Assembly (NCBI GenBank): GCA_035041965.1
Contig: JAPYMA010001294.1
Coordinates: 37,613-101,612, forward strand
Reading direction: 5' to 3'
Origin: Anisakis pegreffii
Taxonomy: Eukaryota > Nematoda > Chromadorea > Rhabditida > Anisakidae
DNA: 64,000 nt
The notes beneath the pieces were generated by a model that saw nothing but the letters and a program-made list of their open reading frames with translations, searched no databases and had not been told where the DNA came from. Of the stretch, positions 14,254-26,035 are shown in pieces (positions within the stretch are counted from its first letter, which is position 1; every line of letters begins with the position of its first letter). A program made the position numbers and the translations under genes.

Positions 14254-17200
14254 ATGCTGTCCTCTGTGTGGTTGCTGCTATGTTTCATTATTTCCTTGCT
14301 GCAAGTTCTGGTTGTAACTCAACCCGAATGGTTGGTGAATAAAAATTCTTTAGTACAAGGTCTCTGGACTGTGTGCAGATTAAATGATTGTTATTTTCGT
14401 GATTCTTTGTTACCGCTCAGCGTTTTGATTATGCACTTGATGGGTGCCGTACTCCTGTTTCTAACAGCACTCATATCACTGCCGATAATTCTATCGAATC
14501 GAAGCCGTTCCATCGACGCAAAACGACTCGTTCTTATTGCAAATATACAATTCATTGCAGGTGAGCTCTGAGGTCGTTTTTTTTAAAACTTATGATCATG
14601 CAAATTTGATCCAGTGATCCCGTAAGCCAATGCGATAATTTCATAATCATTAATCTCGATGATATGATAAAACGCATTTCGGTTTTGATCTGGTTGTAAA
14701 CAAATGAATCATGAATCAAGTTTATGTAATTCTGAGTTGTTTTTTTTTGTGGTGCCTGCATTGGTTCATTGATCATTTTGGTTTATTGCCGAAGCAATAG
14801 ATCGATCTCTCAGCTCAACATCCGCTCTTTCATGCTCGACCGAATCGCATATCTATTCAGTTCAGAGCAAGGATTCATGTGCTTTTAAGCGTAAGAGATT
14901 ACTGATGTTGAGTAGCAGCATTTTAATGCTTAAGTAAGCTTATTTTCAAGAATTAATCATTGCAAGTTGTTGCCGTTACATTCGTTCTCCTTTATAACAC
15001 AATGATCACATTGTTTCGATCAAGTCGCATGAAATAACATTGCATTATGCACTTATAATTAAAATGCTGTTCATGAAATATTGAGCAAATTGTGATCAAT
15101 GTGATAATCTCACAAAAACATTTGTCCGTATTGCTTATTCATCCATTTGTCTCTTGAGAAAGCACTAATGATTAGCAAACGTAACAAAAATTGAAATGAA
15201 TAATAGATAATTTATGCAATATTTCTCATTAGAGTGAATAGCCACAGTTCATGTTTTAGTAATTTGCTACTTCACACCTATTACCCATATTTCCGCAGCA
15301 TTGGCACCCACTAATTTTAATTTGTTAATTTATTCTTCTTCGGTTTGAATATCGTAGTTACCGTACTAATTCTGATAGACACGATATCGTAGTTACCGCA
15401 CTATTTCTAATAGACGATCGTAATTAGGGCTGTTCTTTTTCTCCTGAATTCCCTATTCCAGATCATCGCTTTTAATGATCCGACATCTCGAAATATTTTT
15501 ATCTAGTCCAAGGTCGTGGTTCAAGTCCTCGACCCTTATATATCCTCGAATGCGACTTCATCGCTTCGTTGCTTCTGAATCTAAACATAAGGTTGCATCT
15601 TAACGTTATTCACGCGCTACATAAGTAGGGTTTGCAAAATCCCGACGTTTATTCAGTCCTGGGATCGGAGTTTAATCCCGGGATCGAACAATTTTTGTAA
15701 TATCGATGTGGGACATGTTCAGAAACATTTTTTCGAACCAATATGTTCATTATAATTCAGAAAGGAGTTAATTCAACAAATTATTGAACAAATTCGAGGA
15801 ACTAAATTATTCAAATTCAAATTAATATTTCATATAATGTTGCTAATGATCATGTCGTAAGGGCATACTGCATTTTCTATGCTAAGGGATCTTGTCTTCT
15901 CGGATCCAAACAGTACTCTTGCATGTGAATATGAAATTCTTGATTCTCAAACATTTATTTGCAGTGCTTCAAGTCCATTTTCTCGCACTATTAACGTCAG
16001 GTGAATTCTGCCATTTTGGAAATTTCGATTTTTTACGAAAGAAATGCATCGCATAAATTATATCATTTGAATTTTGAAAAAATTAAAAGTTCAGAGTTTA
16101 TCTACAAAGTGAAATGGATTTTCATCGAACCATCGAGCACTTACATGTTTGATAATTTCGATCAGAGATCATGGAAATGTACTTGATAGTTAAGCTTAAG
16201 ATCCTTTTGAATGGAACAATTTACGATAGTGAATTCTCACTATGAGTTAACTCAGTGAGAATTAATGTACATTTCGATCGGATGAACATGCTTCCAAATA
16301 GCTAAGTAAAAGGATTTGCAGTCTTTAGAATATGCAGCTGAGTTAACAAATGGAATATTGAAGCCGAAAAAATCGCGTTTGAGGAAACGACTCAAAATTT
16401 CGTTGAATTTTGTTGCTTTTGGTTCTTATTAGAAAATGTGATTATCTCTGTTAGTATACTTAGAAATGCATCCAGATGAGCCTGATATAAAGCAATGAAG
16501 AGCAGAATAATCAGTTGAATATTGAATGAAATGTTACGTAAAAGTTCATCGAGTTATCGTTGATCATGTCATTCGTCCAATTTGCGTCTATTCCCTCAGC
16601 TATTCATCAGTGATAGAGGGCAAACAACAAAGATGACTGCATATGAATGAGATGGAAATGATTATGGCTTGCTCTAAGATGAGCATACTATCGAAATTCA
16701 CGCAAATTAACCTTCGGGATCAGAACTGATATCTCGGGATCCCGTGCAAACCCTATACATAAGTATGTATGTGTGTTGGGGTCGATTTGTGTCTATGGCG
16801 TAGATAAATAAACGACAGTATGCAGTGGGTGATTTGATTTGATTACAAATGTTCCTGATGCCATCCCATGAGGATGTCGTAGTGGAATCGTTTTGTGGTT
16901 TTTCGATTCATGTTGATCACTCCGACACCATATCGACAAACATTAATTTATTTAATTATGCGACCGTCAATGATTCCATTCAATCACAACCCTTCTTGCT
17001 TGTGAATTCTTCTCAACGAAACTTTCCATGAACACATAGGGGATTAATTTAGATTAAAAGCATCATCGACCCAAAAATGCTTTCGTTAAAATGAAGTATG
17101 ACAAAAACACGAATTATATTGGATCTTATGTTGTTGAATAAGAAATTTTCCATCGGAGATCGTCATCAGAATCTTCGTGACAGTCCCATCTGCAAAATTT

Positions 17201-18252
17201 CGCTAGTTTATCACATCCCTTAACAAAACTATAATATTTGCAGCTCTTTCGATGGGTTTATCTGTATGTTTGGTACCTTTTGATATGTTCGAAGTTCAGT
17301 GTACTCTTCCGATGCTATTACAATCATCTAAATGCAGGTACGAAATCAATTTATGTTTAACAGCCCTCATTTAAAATTACTACTCAGTATTTATGGATAC
17401 TCAAAAATATTATCAAACAGTCAAATCTAGAGATGTAATTCAAAGATTAACATCCAGATTCAGAACTCTGCAATTCTTTCTTCACAGTAGTTGCTTAGAT
17501 AATGACATTGTTGAGCGGTTTCGACCTGAAAACACAATCAGAAAAATTGAAATAGTACTGACATCATTACCGAAAACACCGCATCAATTAGGATCATCCA
17601 CTGAAAATATTGCATACATACTCGTATCAACACTTCAACTCAGCATTCTTCAATCGATCTAGCAATGCACGCGTGAAATAAGTCTACCGTCAACTGCTAG
17701 ATGACTGCGAAGGATCCCCATCGTTTGAGGGTTTGACGGAGATAACTGCATTAATAAGTTCATTAGCAGAATCATTTTATGTCTAGGATGGTGATCTCAG
17801 ATGCATGAAAACTGCTCAAGTGATTCCTCAAGATTACATAAAAACCTGAAAGTCATGAAAGTTAAACCAGATGTTGAAGTTAGTCAAAACCAAGTCAGTT
17901 TGAAGTCACTTAAAAATCGCAGAGTCATCTGGGATAGGTTTAAGAATCAGTTAAGCAGTTAGGACAAGCACTCATCAAACCAATACTCCGTAGATCATAA
18001 AACGAACAAACAAGAGCTGTTGTGTTCATTGTTTCTGGGTTTGTTGTCTGTAAATTATCATGTAAAACGGAAACGTCTATCATGATACTAGTTCTGCTAA
18101 CAAAATAAATCGAAACAAATTTAAGAGTTGGTTGGGCATATGCAACCGCCTGCATTCTCTCACTGCTGTCAGTTTGTTGTCCGGTGATGGCCAGACTGGT
18201 TGCAGATCAACACCGACGATACTGTCCACTCATTGTGGAACATTACTTGTAA
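14254..18252 (+). CDS. LHFPL/claudin-superfamily tetraspan membrane protein
   Basis: Three exons: 14254-14560, 17244-17337 and 18126-18252 (TAA), together 175 residues. Donors are gtgagc and gtacga; acceptors are tttgcag and tttaag. Four hydrophobic segments are visible: residues about 2-22, 52-78, 91-115 and 134-153. The first extracellular loop has QPEW then GLW..C....C, the W-GLW-C-C signature of the claudin/PMP22 superfamily. A VGWAYA motif opens TM4, as in LHFPL proteins (RWAY/GWAY). TM3 aligns without gaps to the LHFPL pattern when exon 1 joins directly to 17244. A 36-nt exon-like piece at 15965-16000 would also keep frame but lies inside a transposon, so it is left out. Family members act as auxiliary subunits of channels or receptors, or at junctions; the partner here is unknown. 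Confidence 0.75.
15618..16763. mobile_element. Non-autonomous hAT transposon with 8-bp target duplication
   Basis: Element 15626-16755 (1130 bp). The left end reads TAGGGTTTGCAAAATCCCGA; the right end, read on the other strand, reads TAGGGTTTGCACGGGATCCC. It is flanked on both sides by the identical 8-mer TACATAAG (15618-15625 and 16756-16763). Terminal TAGGG repeats plus an 8-bp duplication are the hallmark of hAT elements. Subterminal GGGATC motifs repeat near both ends. There is no transposase-length reading frame, so it would have moved with a transposase supplied elsewhere. It sits wholly within the first intron of the tetraspan gene. Confidence 0.88.
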
Positions 18253-20225
18253 AATTGTTGCATCATCTGTACTGCTATTGTAAGTGATATCAGCACTAAT
18301 TGAATCATGAATCGAAAAGGTTGAAACCGCTTTCAATATGTTGATCCATTGAACTCAGTTCGAAAGACAGCGCTGGATCAAGTTGATGATTTATTCAATA
18401 ATTCAATTCGTTTATTGTATTTAGTTGTTTTCGGTTAGTAGACTGATGGAAGACGAAAGTGCAACGGGAGTAAAGGCCGTAATTTTGAAAGAGCGACTTA
18501 CTCGCTTATCTAGACCCACATGCACATCTCGTACAACAACAACATAACATTTCGCGTGACACCGATTGCCGTTTGTTCGGTAGCTATTTGCGAGCACGAC
18601 AAATGCCAGCTAAACTTTCATTCAAAGATCACCCATTTCACGAACGTGTGTAAATAGATTTACTTCTATGCATATCCATCTTCCAACAACACCAACTAAA
18701 ATCACACTCCATGAAGCATTGCGAAATATTCGAACTGATTTTTGCAAACAGTAAATTTGCAATATTCGTCGGTTTGCGAAATTTGGAGCACCTTCCAGTC
18801 ATCCCCATCACTCTGTGATGTTAGTTGCAGTTTGTGACCGATGCGAAGTTTGAAATCCTCACCTCTAACACAGCAAATTCGCTCAGAGAAATGGATTAAT
18901 TACCATTCCAGCATCTACCCCTGCGCTAAATATAGTTTTACCTATTTGTATGAACAGTATCCTCGATCATATCGAATTTCCAGAAAGCCGATGACTAGGG
19001 TATTGCAAATGAGTCGATAACGTTATTTTGAGGGATGAATTCAAGGTTGTTACATTCACGAACATAATTATTCCCTTCAACATCCAGTCTTAACAACGAC
19101 AACAACTGCGATCAGCGATTATACTGCACATTTTATTAATCTTGTTATAACTCTATAGTTATATTTGCTACTGCTGCTCACACGATTACTGCTTTTATCA
19201 AAGCAATCGTCAATCGTTACTTAATATATGTGACCAAATAATGAATTTCTTTTTGAATGTCTCACTAAAATTATAATCTATAATAAAAATTCGCTGAACC
19301 ATAAAACGCTTAACCACATCGATAACAGTCACCAATAGGGACACGTAATTTATTTCACCAAATAGTTCATCGAGACAATGCCGTGGCGAATAAAGGTCCA
19401 TTTCATCGCTTGATTGATAGTTCAAAATGCAATCGTCAAAAAAAACTTCATTAGAGGACAAAGTAAACACTTTGAATTTTCGAACGAAAACCTCAGAGGA
19501 GTTCCGAAAAACGCTCCTCAAAGTAATTACATAAAAGCAGAATTCATTTTCTTAAAAAGTTTGAGAATTTCGTCAACTTGATTAATCTTTTCTGCTTCCA
19601 TTTCGATAGAATATTGCAAATAATTTCCACTTAACGTTTCGAATATGCGATGAACAATAGCGTAAATAAATGCACATATTCATGTCACTACAATTTTAAT
19701 ATTACGATGTGACTAAAATGTCGTTTGCATAAAATGTAAATTACAACTTTAAAGTATTTGTCTGTAGAAAATTTTTGGTAAAGGCATATCATCAATATTC
19801 ATCAATCATAATGATTATCTTACAAGTGCTCAAGAAAAAAAACAGTTCAGAAACGAAATGGACTGCAGGTCAAAAATATGAAAATCACATTTGATTGGAA
19901 GCAAATTGAGGCAATTTACGACACTCAGACGAAACAAAACAATTTCGCAGGAACATCATAATTAGCTAAATCACCGATTCGGTTTTAAGCCTTTTCATTC
20001 AAACTTTCGTTCACCACATAAATTAAACAATAAATACTCGCGAAAAAATGACGAACATTCGCTAAGAGTTCGTCAGAGTTTCGCTCATTAATTTCTCTTC
20101 ATTGAACACATACGATAAACAGCAATCGCTTCAATGCTAACGAACATATTCAAATTATAACAAACCTGACAAATTCCGAAATGACAAAAACGTATGAACA
20201 ACCAACAAGTAATTATATATGTGTA
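18253..20225. other. Convergent intergenic region
   Basis: Lies between the tetraspan stop and the mrpl-44 stop on the other strand, so it should hold both 3' UTRs. No exon with family similarity was seen. A 103-codon open frame on the minus strand (19210-19521) has no recognisable content. Confidence 0.45.
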
Positions 20226-22527
20226 TTAACAGACCGTTCGTACAATCGGTTTAATCATGTGACGGAAAGAGCGCTTTGCAAGAGAGCCTCGGGAGAATTT
20301 ATGTCTTAAACGTTTCGTCAATGAACGTCCAACCTGAAACAAGAATATCTGTGGAACTAAAATTGTAGTTTTAAAATTGATCTCAATTGCTTTTCACCTA
20401 ATAAATTCATGCTATCGATAGACGCTGGAAGTGAATAAAAATTATAGTGCGTTTAAAGTTTTAAAATGAGATGAAATTTTAAATGTCAGCACTTATTTTT
20501 GTTCTGAAACGAATGAACAAAGCTCACCAGAGGTTCAATTTGTTGCTTATATTGCATGGCGACATCCACAACGTTCAAAACCTCCTCACTGTTTTCAGCG
20601 TATTCGCATAAAGAAAGATCAGTACTGAAATAATGCATTAAAATAATATCTTCAATAATCTTCACTTATCTTCAATTTCCACTACTCATGTGATCAGTCA
20701 TTCGGATATTCTTCACAGATACGACAACAGCCAAACAATAACCAAACTATGATAATGCATATCCTCATTCATGCAATGAACAGTCTCACGAAACTCATAA
20801 TAACTGATAACAATGCAACATAAGAGATAATGCAAAAAAAAAGAAACGAAATCAGTATAAATCAATACTTTTCATTGCAAACATCCCTCAGATAGACATT
20901 GGGTTGCAAAAATTTGCTGAAATCAATTGAATGCGCACGTTCACCAAATGGTAAACAGCGATCCGACGATAACCCCCATTGTCTTAAAAGAGCTTCTCTC
21001 GATGCCATATCCACTGCTATTGAAAGACTCTCACCGGCGCCTGCACAAAACAGTAACAGTAAGGATGGAAAGAACGACTGACAACAATCTACTCGACACC
21101 ATTTATCCATCTCATTCACATCGTCAAACATAATGTTGACAAACTAAACTCAACACAGAAATTATTCAGTTTATTCAAAACAGACTTCTGTTGCTCATCT
21201 GATGAACACAAATGTGATTTATGACAGCGCATACCATAACTCGAAATCAGAAGATTCATTTTTCCGAAGTGAAGAACGAATGTTTCGATAAAATCATTGA
21301 GCAAGAAAAAAAATTTCATACAATTTACTAGACGAAAGCAAACACAACTGAACTCGATAACAATAGCTTAAACTTCTCATTCATCAATTTCCGATGAACT
21401 CTTGACAAATTAGGAAAAGGACAGCCAGAAATGAAAATGAATCAAGAAATAAATGAACTTTTTCCAACAAGTTTTTCATCTGCATATATACCGACGATAT
21501 AAACCGGCTCAGCACTGACCACTCCGGCCGAACGTTGTAATCTTGGTTCAATGCATTTGAAACCTTTTGACTGGAGAACATTCGTAAGAACTTGGTACGG
21601 ATCTCTGAGTGGATATACCTCAATGAAATCAATATCCAATAATTGCGGTACCACTACACTTACTACCAATGATTCGGCCCTGAAAAGAAAAACAAGTGAA
21701 ATGATCGGAACATTGAGTGGAATCTTCACGCAACAACTGTCATGCTTCATCAGAAGAATGAATGAACTGCAGAGGAATCCTTGCCAATAGGTAGAAATGG
21801 AAATCGTCAGAGTTGAGTGCTTGAGTAAACGTTTTTTCAGCCCATACACACATGGCAACAAGCTGAGTTCCGCGACGACTGTACTAGGTCCAATTTCGAT
21901 TTGGAATTTTTACGAGAACTATTAAGAAATATACACTTAGAAGTGAAAATACAAATTTCTACCGTTTCGCATCTAGAACAGCAAGCAGCGCCTTGAAGGC
22001 ATTCGCAAGTGATTCGTTAGATGGTGGAAATTCAGCCGTGCGAATAAGACAGTCAATACCGAGATTCTTGCCCAATGAAGCAATCGAATCAGTCGAACTC
22101 AACTCATTCGTAACAGCTTGAATCAATTCTTCAGGTGCACTTGGCAGTGAATAACGCAGATAACCACTAATAACATCCAATAATTTATGTTCACCTGTAA
22201 TTTTCTATATTTAAAATGGAATTCAGTCCACGGCTCTAAACCCTTTCATGACGTCGATTTATACCTATTCGACTACATATCAAATGAAACGAATGCAATG
22301 TTCCATGAACGAACAACCAAAATGAACCAATAGAGATGAGTTGAGAGTTATGTTGCTTTGATTCAATGAAATCCTCTTTGGACGGTTGTGCTCCCGATGA
22401 ATCCGACTGTACGTCGGCTCTCGAGAAGAATGTTTCATTGGTCATCGCACGTATCAACTGATCATTTCCAAGCGTTTCTGCTGCTCCAATGCGATGACTG
22501 AAGGCGAATAGTTCTGATCGATAGTCC
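20226..22527 (-). CDS. mrpl-44: Mitochondrial large-subunit ribosomal protein L44 (5' end missing)
   Basis: Six exons on the minus strand: 22527-22328, 22194-21963, 21679-21459, 21040-20869, 20624-20528, 20333-20226 (TAA). All phases agree and give 342 residues. The order of conserved blocks follows metazoan MRPL44: DYRSELFAFSHRI at the start (human WDYHAEIQAFGHRL), then an RNase III-like helical region with IRTAEFPPS, FKALLAVL and RLQRSAG, then the dsRBD-like YIVGIYADEKLVGKSGAGES and ASREALLRQWG. MRPL44 is a structural protein of the mitoribosome near the exit tunnel that has lost RNase III activity. A basic tail (KRLRHKFSRGSLAKRSFR) extends past the dsRBD. The first coding exon with the mitochondrial presequence should lie between 22528 and 23760, or further, but was not found. 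Confidence 0.88.
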
Positions 22528-23787
22528 CTTCAAAATTGATCTTCTCTTACATAAATCAACTAGTCAATCACATCATCATTGTTTACAATGTCTCATTTGA
22601 GAGAGGTGAATGGCAAAGCGAATATCGCATCCAAATGGATGATTTTTGTTGATGATTACATTGAGTGACGTCTTTATACGCTCATTTAAGCATGATCTTT
22701 CACCAATATGGGAGGAAGGTCTTCAAAAATGATCAGTCGAATAATTCAAGATTCGATAAAACTTGCGAAAGCTTTCTGAATTTTGCCGCTGAACCCAAAA
22801 CTGTCACGAGCGAATTTATCAAAATAGATATGACTTCGAATACGCATCCTACAGAAGTGCTGTTTCGGAGGTATTTCTCAATCGCTTTGACTAGTTTCTT
22901 TTTGCTCCACCGAACTTCAAATTCTGTGAAGCTCTATAAAGACTGCGATTACGGGACCCGATCTGAATAATTGCTAAATATTAGGTGTTAAAGAATTAAA
23001 ATCTTGGAAAAAGCCCCAATAAAAACTAAATGACCGGAAAATGGATGAATAGGTGAGATGCCGTGAAACTGAGCAAAATCTAAGGAATTTATTCGTCGGT
23101 GAATGAGGATATCTAGAGAGTAAACAATAAAATTCATTAAAAATTGAGCACCGCCACCAATACCCGTTACTAAAGTCAAAAGGATACAATGAAAAATGCA
23201 AAGTGAATATTGAAAATGATAACTGCAAAATGCGAAACTACGAGAATACACCAAAACACAGCAACAGATGATAGCGCAAAGATTATGGAAAGACATAATG
23301 AGAAATTGGTCAATTAACCACTAAACATTTGAAAGGACAATATCATATTTAAAAAATACCTGAGTAAGGCAAGAACATAGACAAAAACTTTTAACGTCTT
23401 CAAAATTATTCAATTATAGACGAGGATTATATGTTTGAATAGTTTTTAAAAAAGTTGGGTTGGACAGTTTTGAAACGATAATAATATTAATCCTAATAAT
23501 TGTATAGCTTGCGTAGATTGTAACAGTAATATAAACTGATGTGCTGGTATTGAAGATTTTTAAATCGTTGTCAGCACTTTTCTGTTCCAATCACTGTTGG
23601 GATTATTGGATAGTAAAACGCAAAAAGTTCGGATGCAAATTACAGTCAGATTATGAGATGAGATATAGATGACAACAGAGGTAAATATATTTTGCATTCA
23701 AAACGCACCTCACTGATGAGATTTCAAAATAAGTAATTAGAAAAATGTCATTCAAAGGAATGATAATGACTTATTACGACATCCGAA
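22528..23787. other. Flank between mrpl-44 and the MCCC2 gene
   Basis: Expected to contain the missing first exon of mrpl-44 and the 3' UTR of the MCCC2 gene, since both are on the minus strand. Minus-strand open frames at 22988-23296 are hydrophobic but show no known motif. Nothing else was recognised. Confidence 0.4.
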
Positions 23788-25946
23788 TTACATGCGAAAA
23801 ACACCAAATTTAGTTGGCTGTATTGGTGCGTTAGCAGTAGCTTGCAGAGCTAGTCCAAGGACACGTCTTGAGTGTTTTGGGTCGATGACACCATCATCCC
23901 AAAGTCGTGCAGATGCAAAATAAGGATGACCTTCGCGATCGAAACGTTCCTCGATTGGTTGCTTCAAGTTGCGTTCATCCTCTTCTGTCCACGACTTACC
24001 CGCTCTCTTACGAGCATCACACTGTACCTGTGCTAACACATTCGCTGCCTGTTCACCACCCATCACCGAAATACGCGCATTCGGCCACATAAACATAAAG
24101 CGTGGCCCATACGCACGTCCACACATCCCATAATTACCAGCACCATACGACCCGCCGATGACCATCGTTATCTTCGGTACTTGAGCACATGCTACGGCTG
24201 TCACCAGCTTTGCGCCATTCTTCGCAATACCACCCGCTTCGGCGTCCCGACCAACCATGAAGCCAGTTATATTCTGTAGGAATATCAGTGGGATATCCCG
24301 TTGACAACACAACTCAACAAAATGTGCTCCCTTAAGAGCCGATTCCGAGAAGAGAACACCATTGTTGGCCAATATACCAACACGTCGTCCATACAAGTTC
24401 GCGAAACCAGTCACCAATGTCTCTCCATACTTGCGTTTGAATTCATTGAAACGTGAACCGTCAACGATACGTGCTATCACTTCACGAACATCGAATGTCT
24501 TCTTTAAATTCGCACCAACAATGCCGTATAATTCCTCTGCATCATATAATGGCTCATCAGTAATCACCTTATTCTCTGCATCCATCACGTATGAATTCAT
24601 CGTCTTGCTGTTAACACCCAAACCCGCAACAACAGATCGAGCCAAACTCAGCGCATGCTTATCGGACAATGCGTAATAATCAGTCACACCCGATTCACTA
24701 CAATGCAGATCTGCACCTCCCAATTCTTCGGCACTGATCTGAAATGTGCGAATTAACAAAATGAACTGATAAGATGATTAGAAGTCACACATGGTAAACC
24801 GGGAGAATCCAGAAAAAATTTAGCTCCCTCTTGAAGAATTCTTTAGCTGTACATATTTCTTAACGTTATCTAACTTGAAAAAACCCGAAAACTAACAATA
24901 ATAACAACGGAAAATGGAAAATATCAAATAATTGCACTCACCAACAAATAAATCTAACAATATCGAATCCATTTGACAAATAAAAATCGGTAACAAACGA
25001 AAACCAACCTCTTCTCCAGTAGCTGCTTTGACGAGAGGCGGTCCACCAAGAAAGACGGTGCCATTACCACGAACGATAATCGACTGATCAGCCATTGCTG
25101 GTACATAAGCACCCCCCGCAGTACATGAACCCATAACAACAGCTATCTGCGCTATACCCTCAGCGGACATTGTTGCTTGATTAAAGAATATCCGCCCAAA
25201 ATGCTCACGGTCCGCAAATATATCAGCCTGAATGAACAGTCCATTAAAACTTAACTGATGCAGTCAATAAAATAAGCAGTCATTCATGATCAATCGAAGG
25301 TAATAAGCTAACTGTAAGGCAAATATGAGTTCCCTCTGTTTAGGTTTTCTAACATTTGTAACATTATTTAAGAGAATTATAGAAAGAAATAAATTCGAGC
25401 TGAACAAAGAAAAAACTAAGATGGAATATTAACATATGAACCTGTCTAGGTAGATTGGCACCACCAGAATCAACCAGATAGATGCATGGTAGGTTATTCT
25501 CTTTGGCGATTGCTTGTGCCCTCAGATGTTTCTTGACGGTGATTGGATAGTATGTACCACCTTTAACAGTTGCATCATTTGCAACAATCATGCACAGTCT
25601 TGATGCAACCATACCAATACCCGTTATGATACCACCAGCTGGCACTTCCTCGTCACCATACATTTCATAGCCAGCCAACTGCGATAATTCCAAAAAGGCA
25701 CTACCCGTATCCAGCAAGTTATTGATGCGCTCTCTTGCTAGCATTTTACCCTTATTTCTGTGTCGTTTCTTCGCATTTTCATCACCACCCAACTCAATTT
25801 TGCATACAACTCGATGTAAATCATCAAGCAAATCACGCATTGCTTTATCATTTGATTTGTAATCAGACGTCGATATATCAACGCTTGTCTCGAGCGGTAG
25901 CCATAATTTTGATGTTACGTCAGTTGAAAAGTAATGATTGAATAAC
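23788..25946 (-). CDS. mccc-2: Methylcrotonoyl-CoA carboxylase beta subunit (carboxyltransferase), first exon uncertain
   Basis: Three exons on the minus strand: 25946-25442, 25227-25009, 24738-23788 (TAA), all in phase, 557 residues against 563 in human MCCC2. Conserved blocks run the whole length: GGGDENA-like N-terminus, [165 protein letters not shown], and the end FGVFRM. It is the carboxyltransferase half of the biotin enzyme that carboxylates 3-methylcrotonyl-CoA in mitochondrial leucine breakdown. The acceptor cctttcag before 25946 shows that an upstream exon exists. A candidate at 26602-26538 encodes MNTLARKLTMNAPNRIFNTS, a good presequence, but its best donor (gtaagt) is out of phase by one base. 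Confidence 0.93.
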
Positions 25947-26035
25947 CTGAAAGGATATATGGCGCTATCGGAATGCGCCTTGAAGTCAGTGAAAGGTATG
26001 TGATATCGTTCCGAAGATGCAAGAGATATAAACAA

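Noticed and set aside
15516..15540. tRNA-like T-arm sequence (GGTTCAAGTCC)
   Set aside because: No acceptor-stem partner, D-arm or anticodon arm at the right spacing upstream.
15965..16000. 36-nt candidate exon of the tetraspan gene as part of the main model
   Set aside because: It lies inside the hAT transposon and adds twelve residues not needed in TM3; kept only as a finding.
19210..19521. 103-codon minus-strand open frame
   Set aside because: No recognisable motif, no splice partner and no conserved neighbour; AT-rich DNA gives frames of this size by chance.
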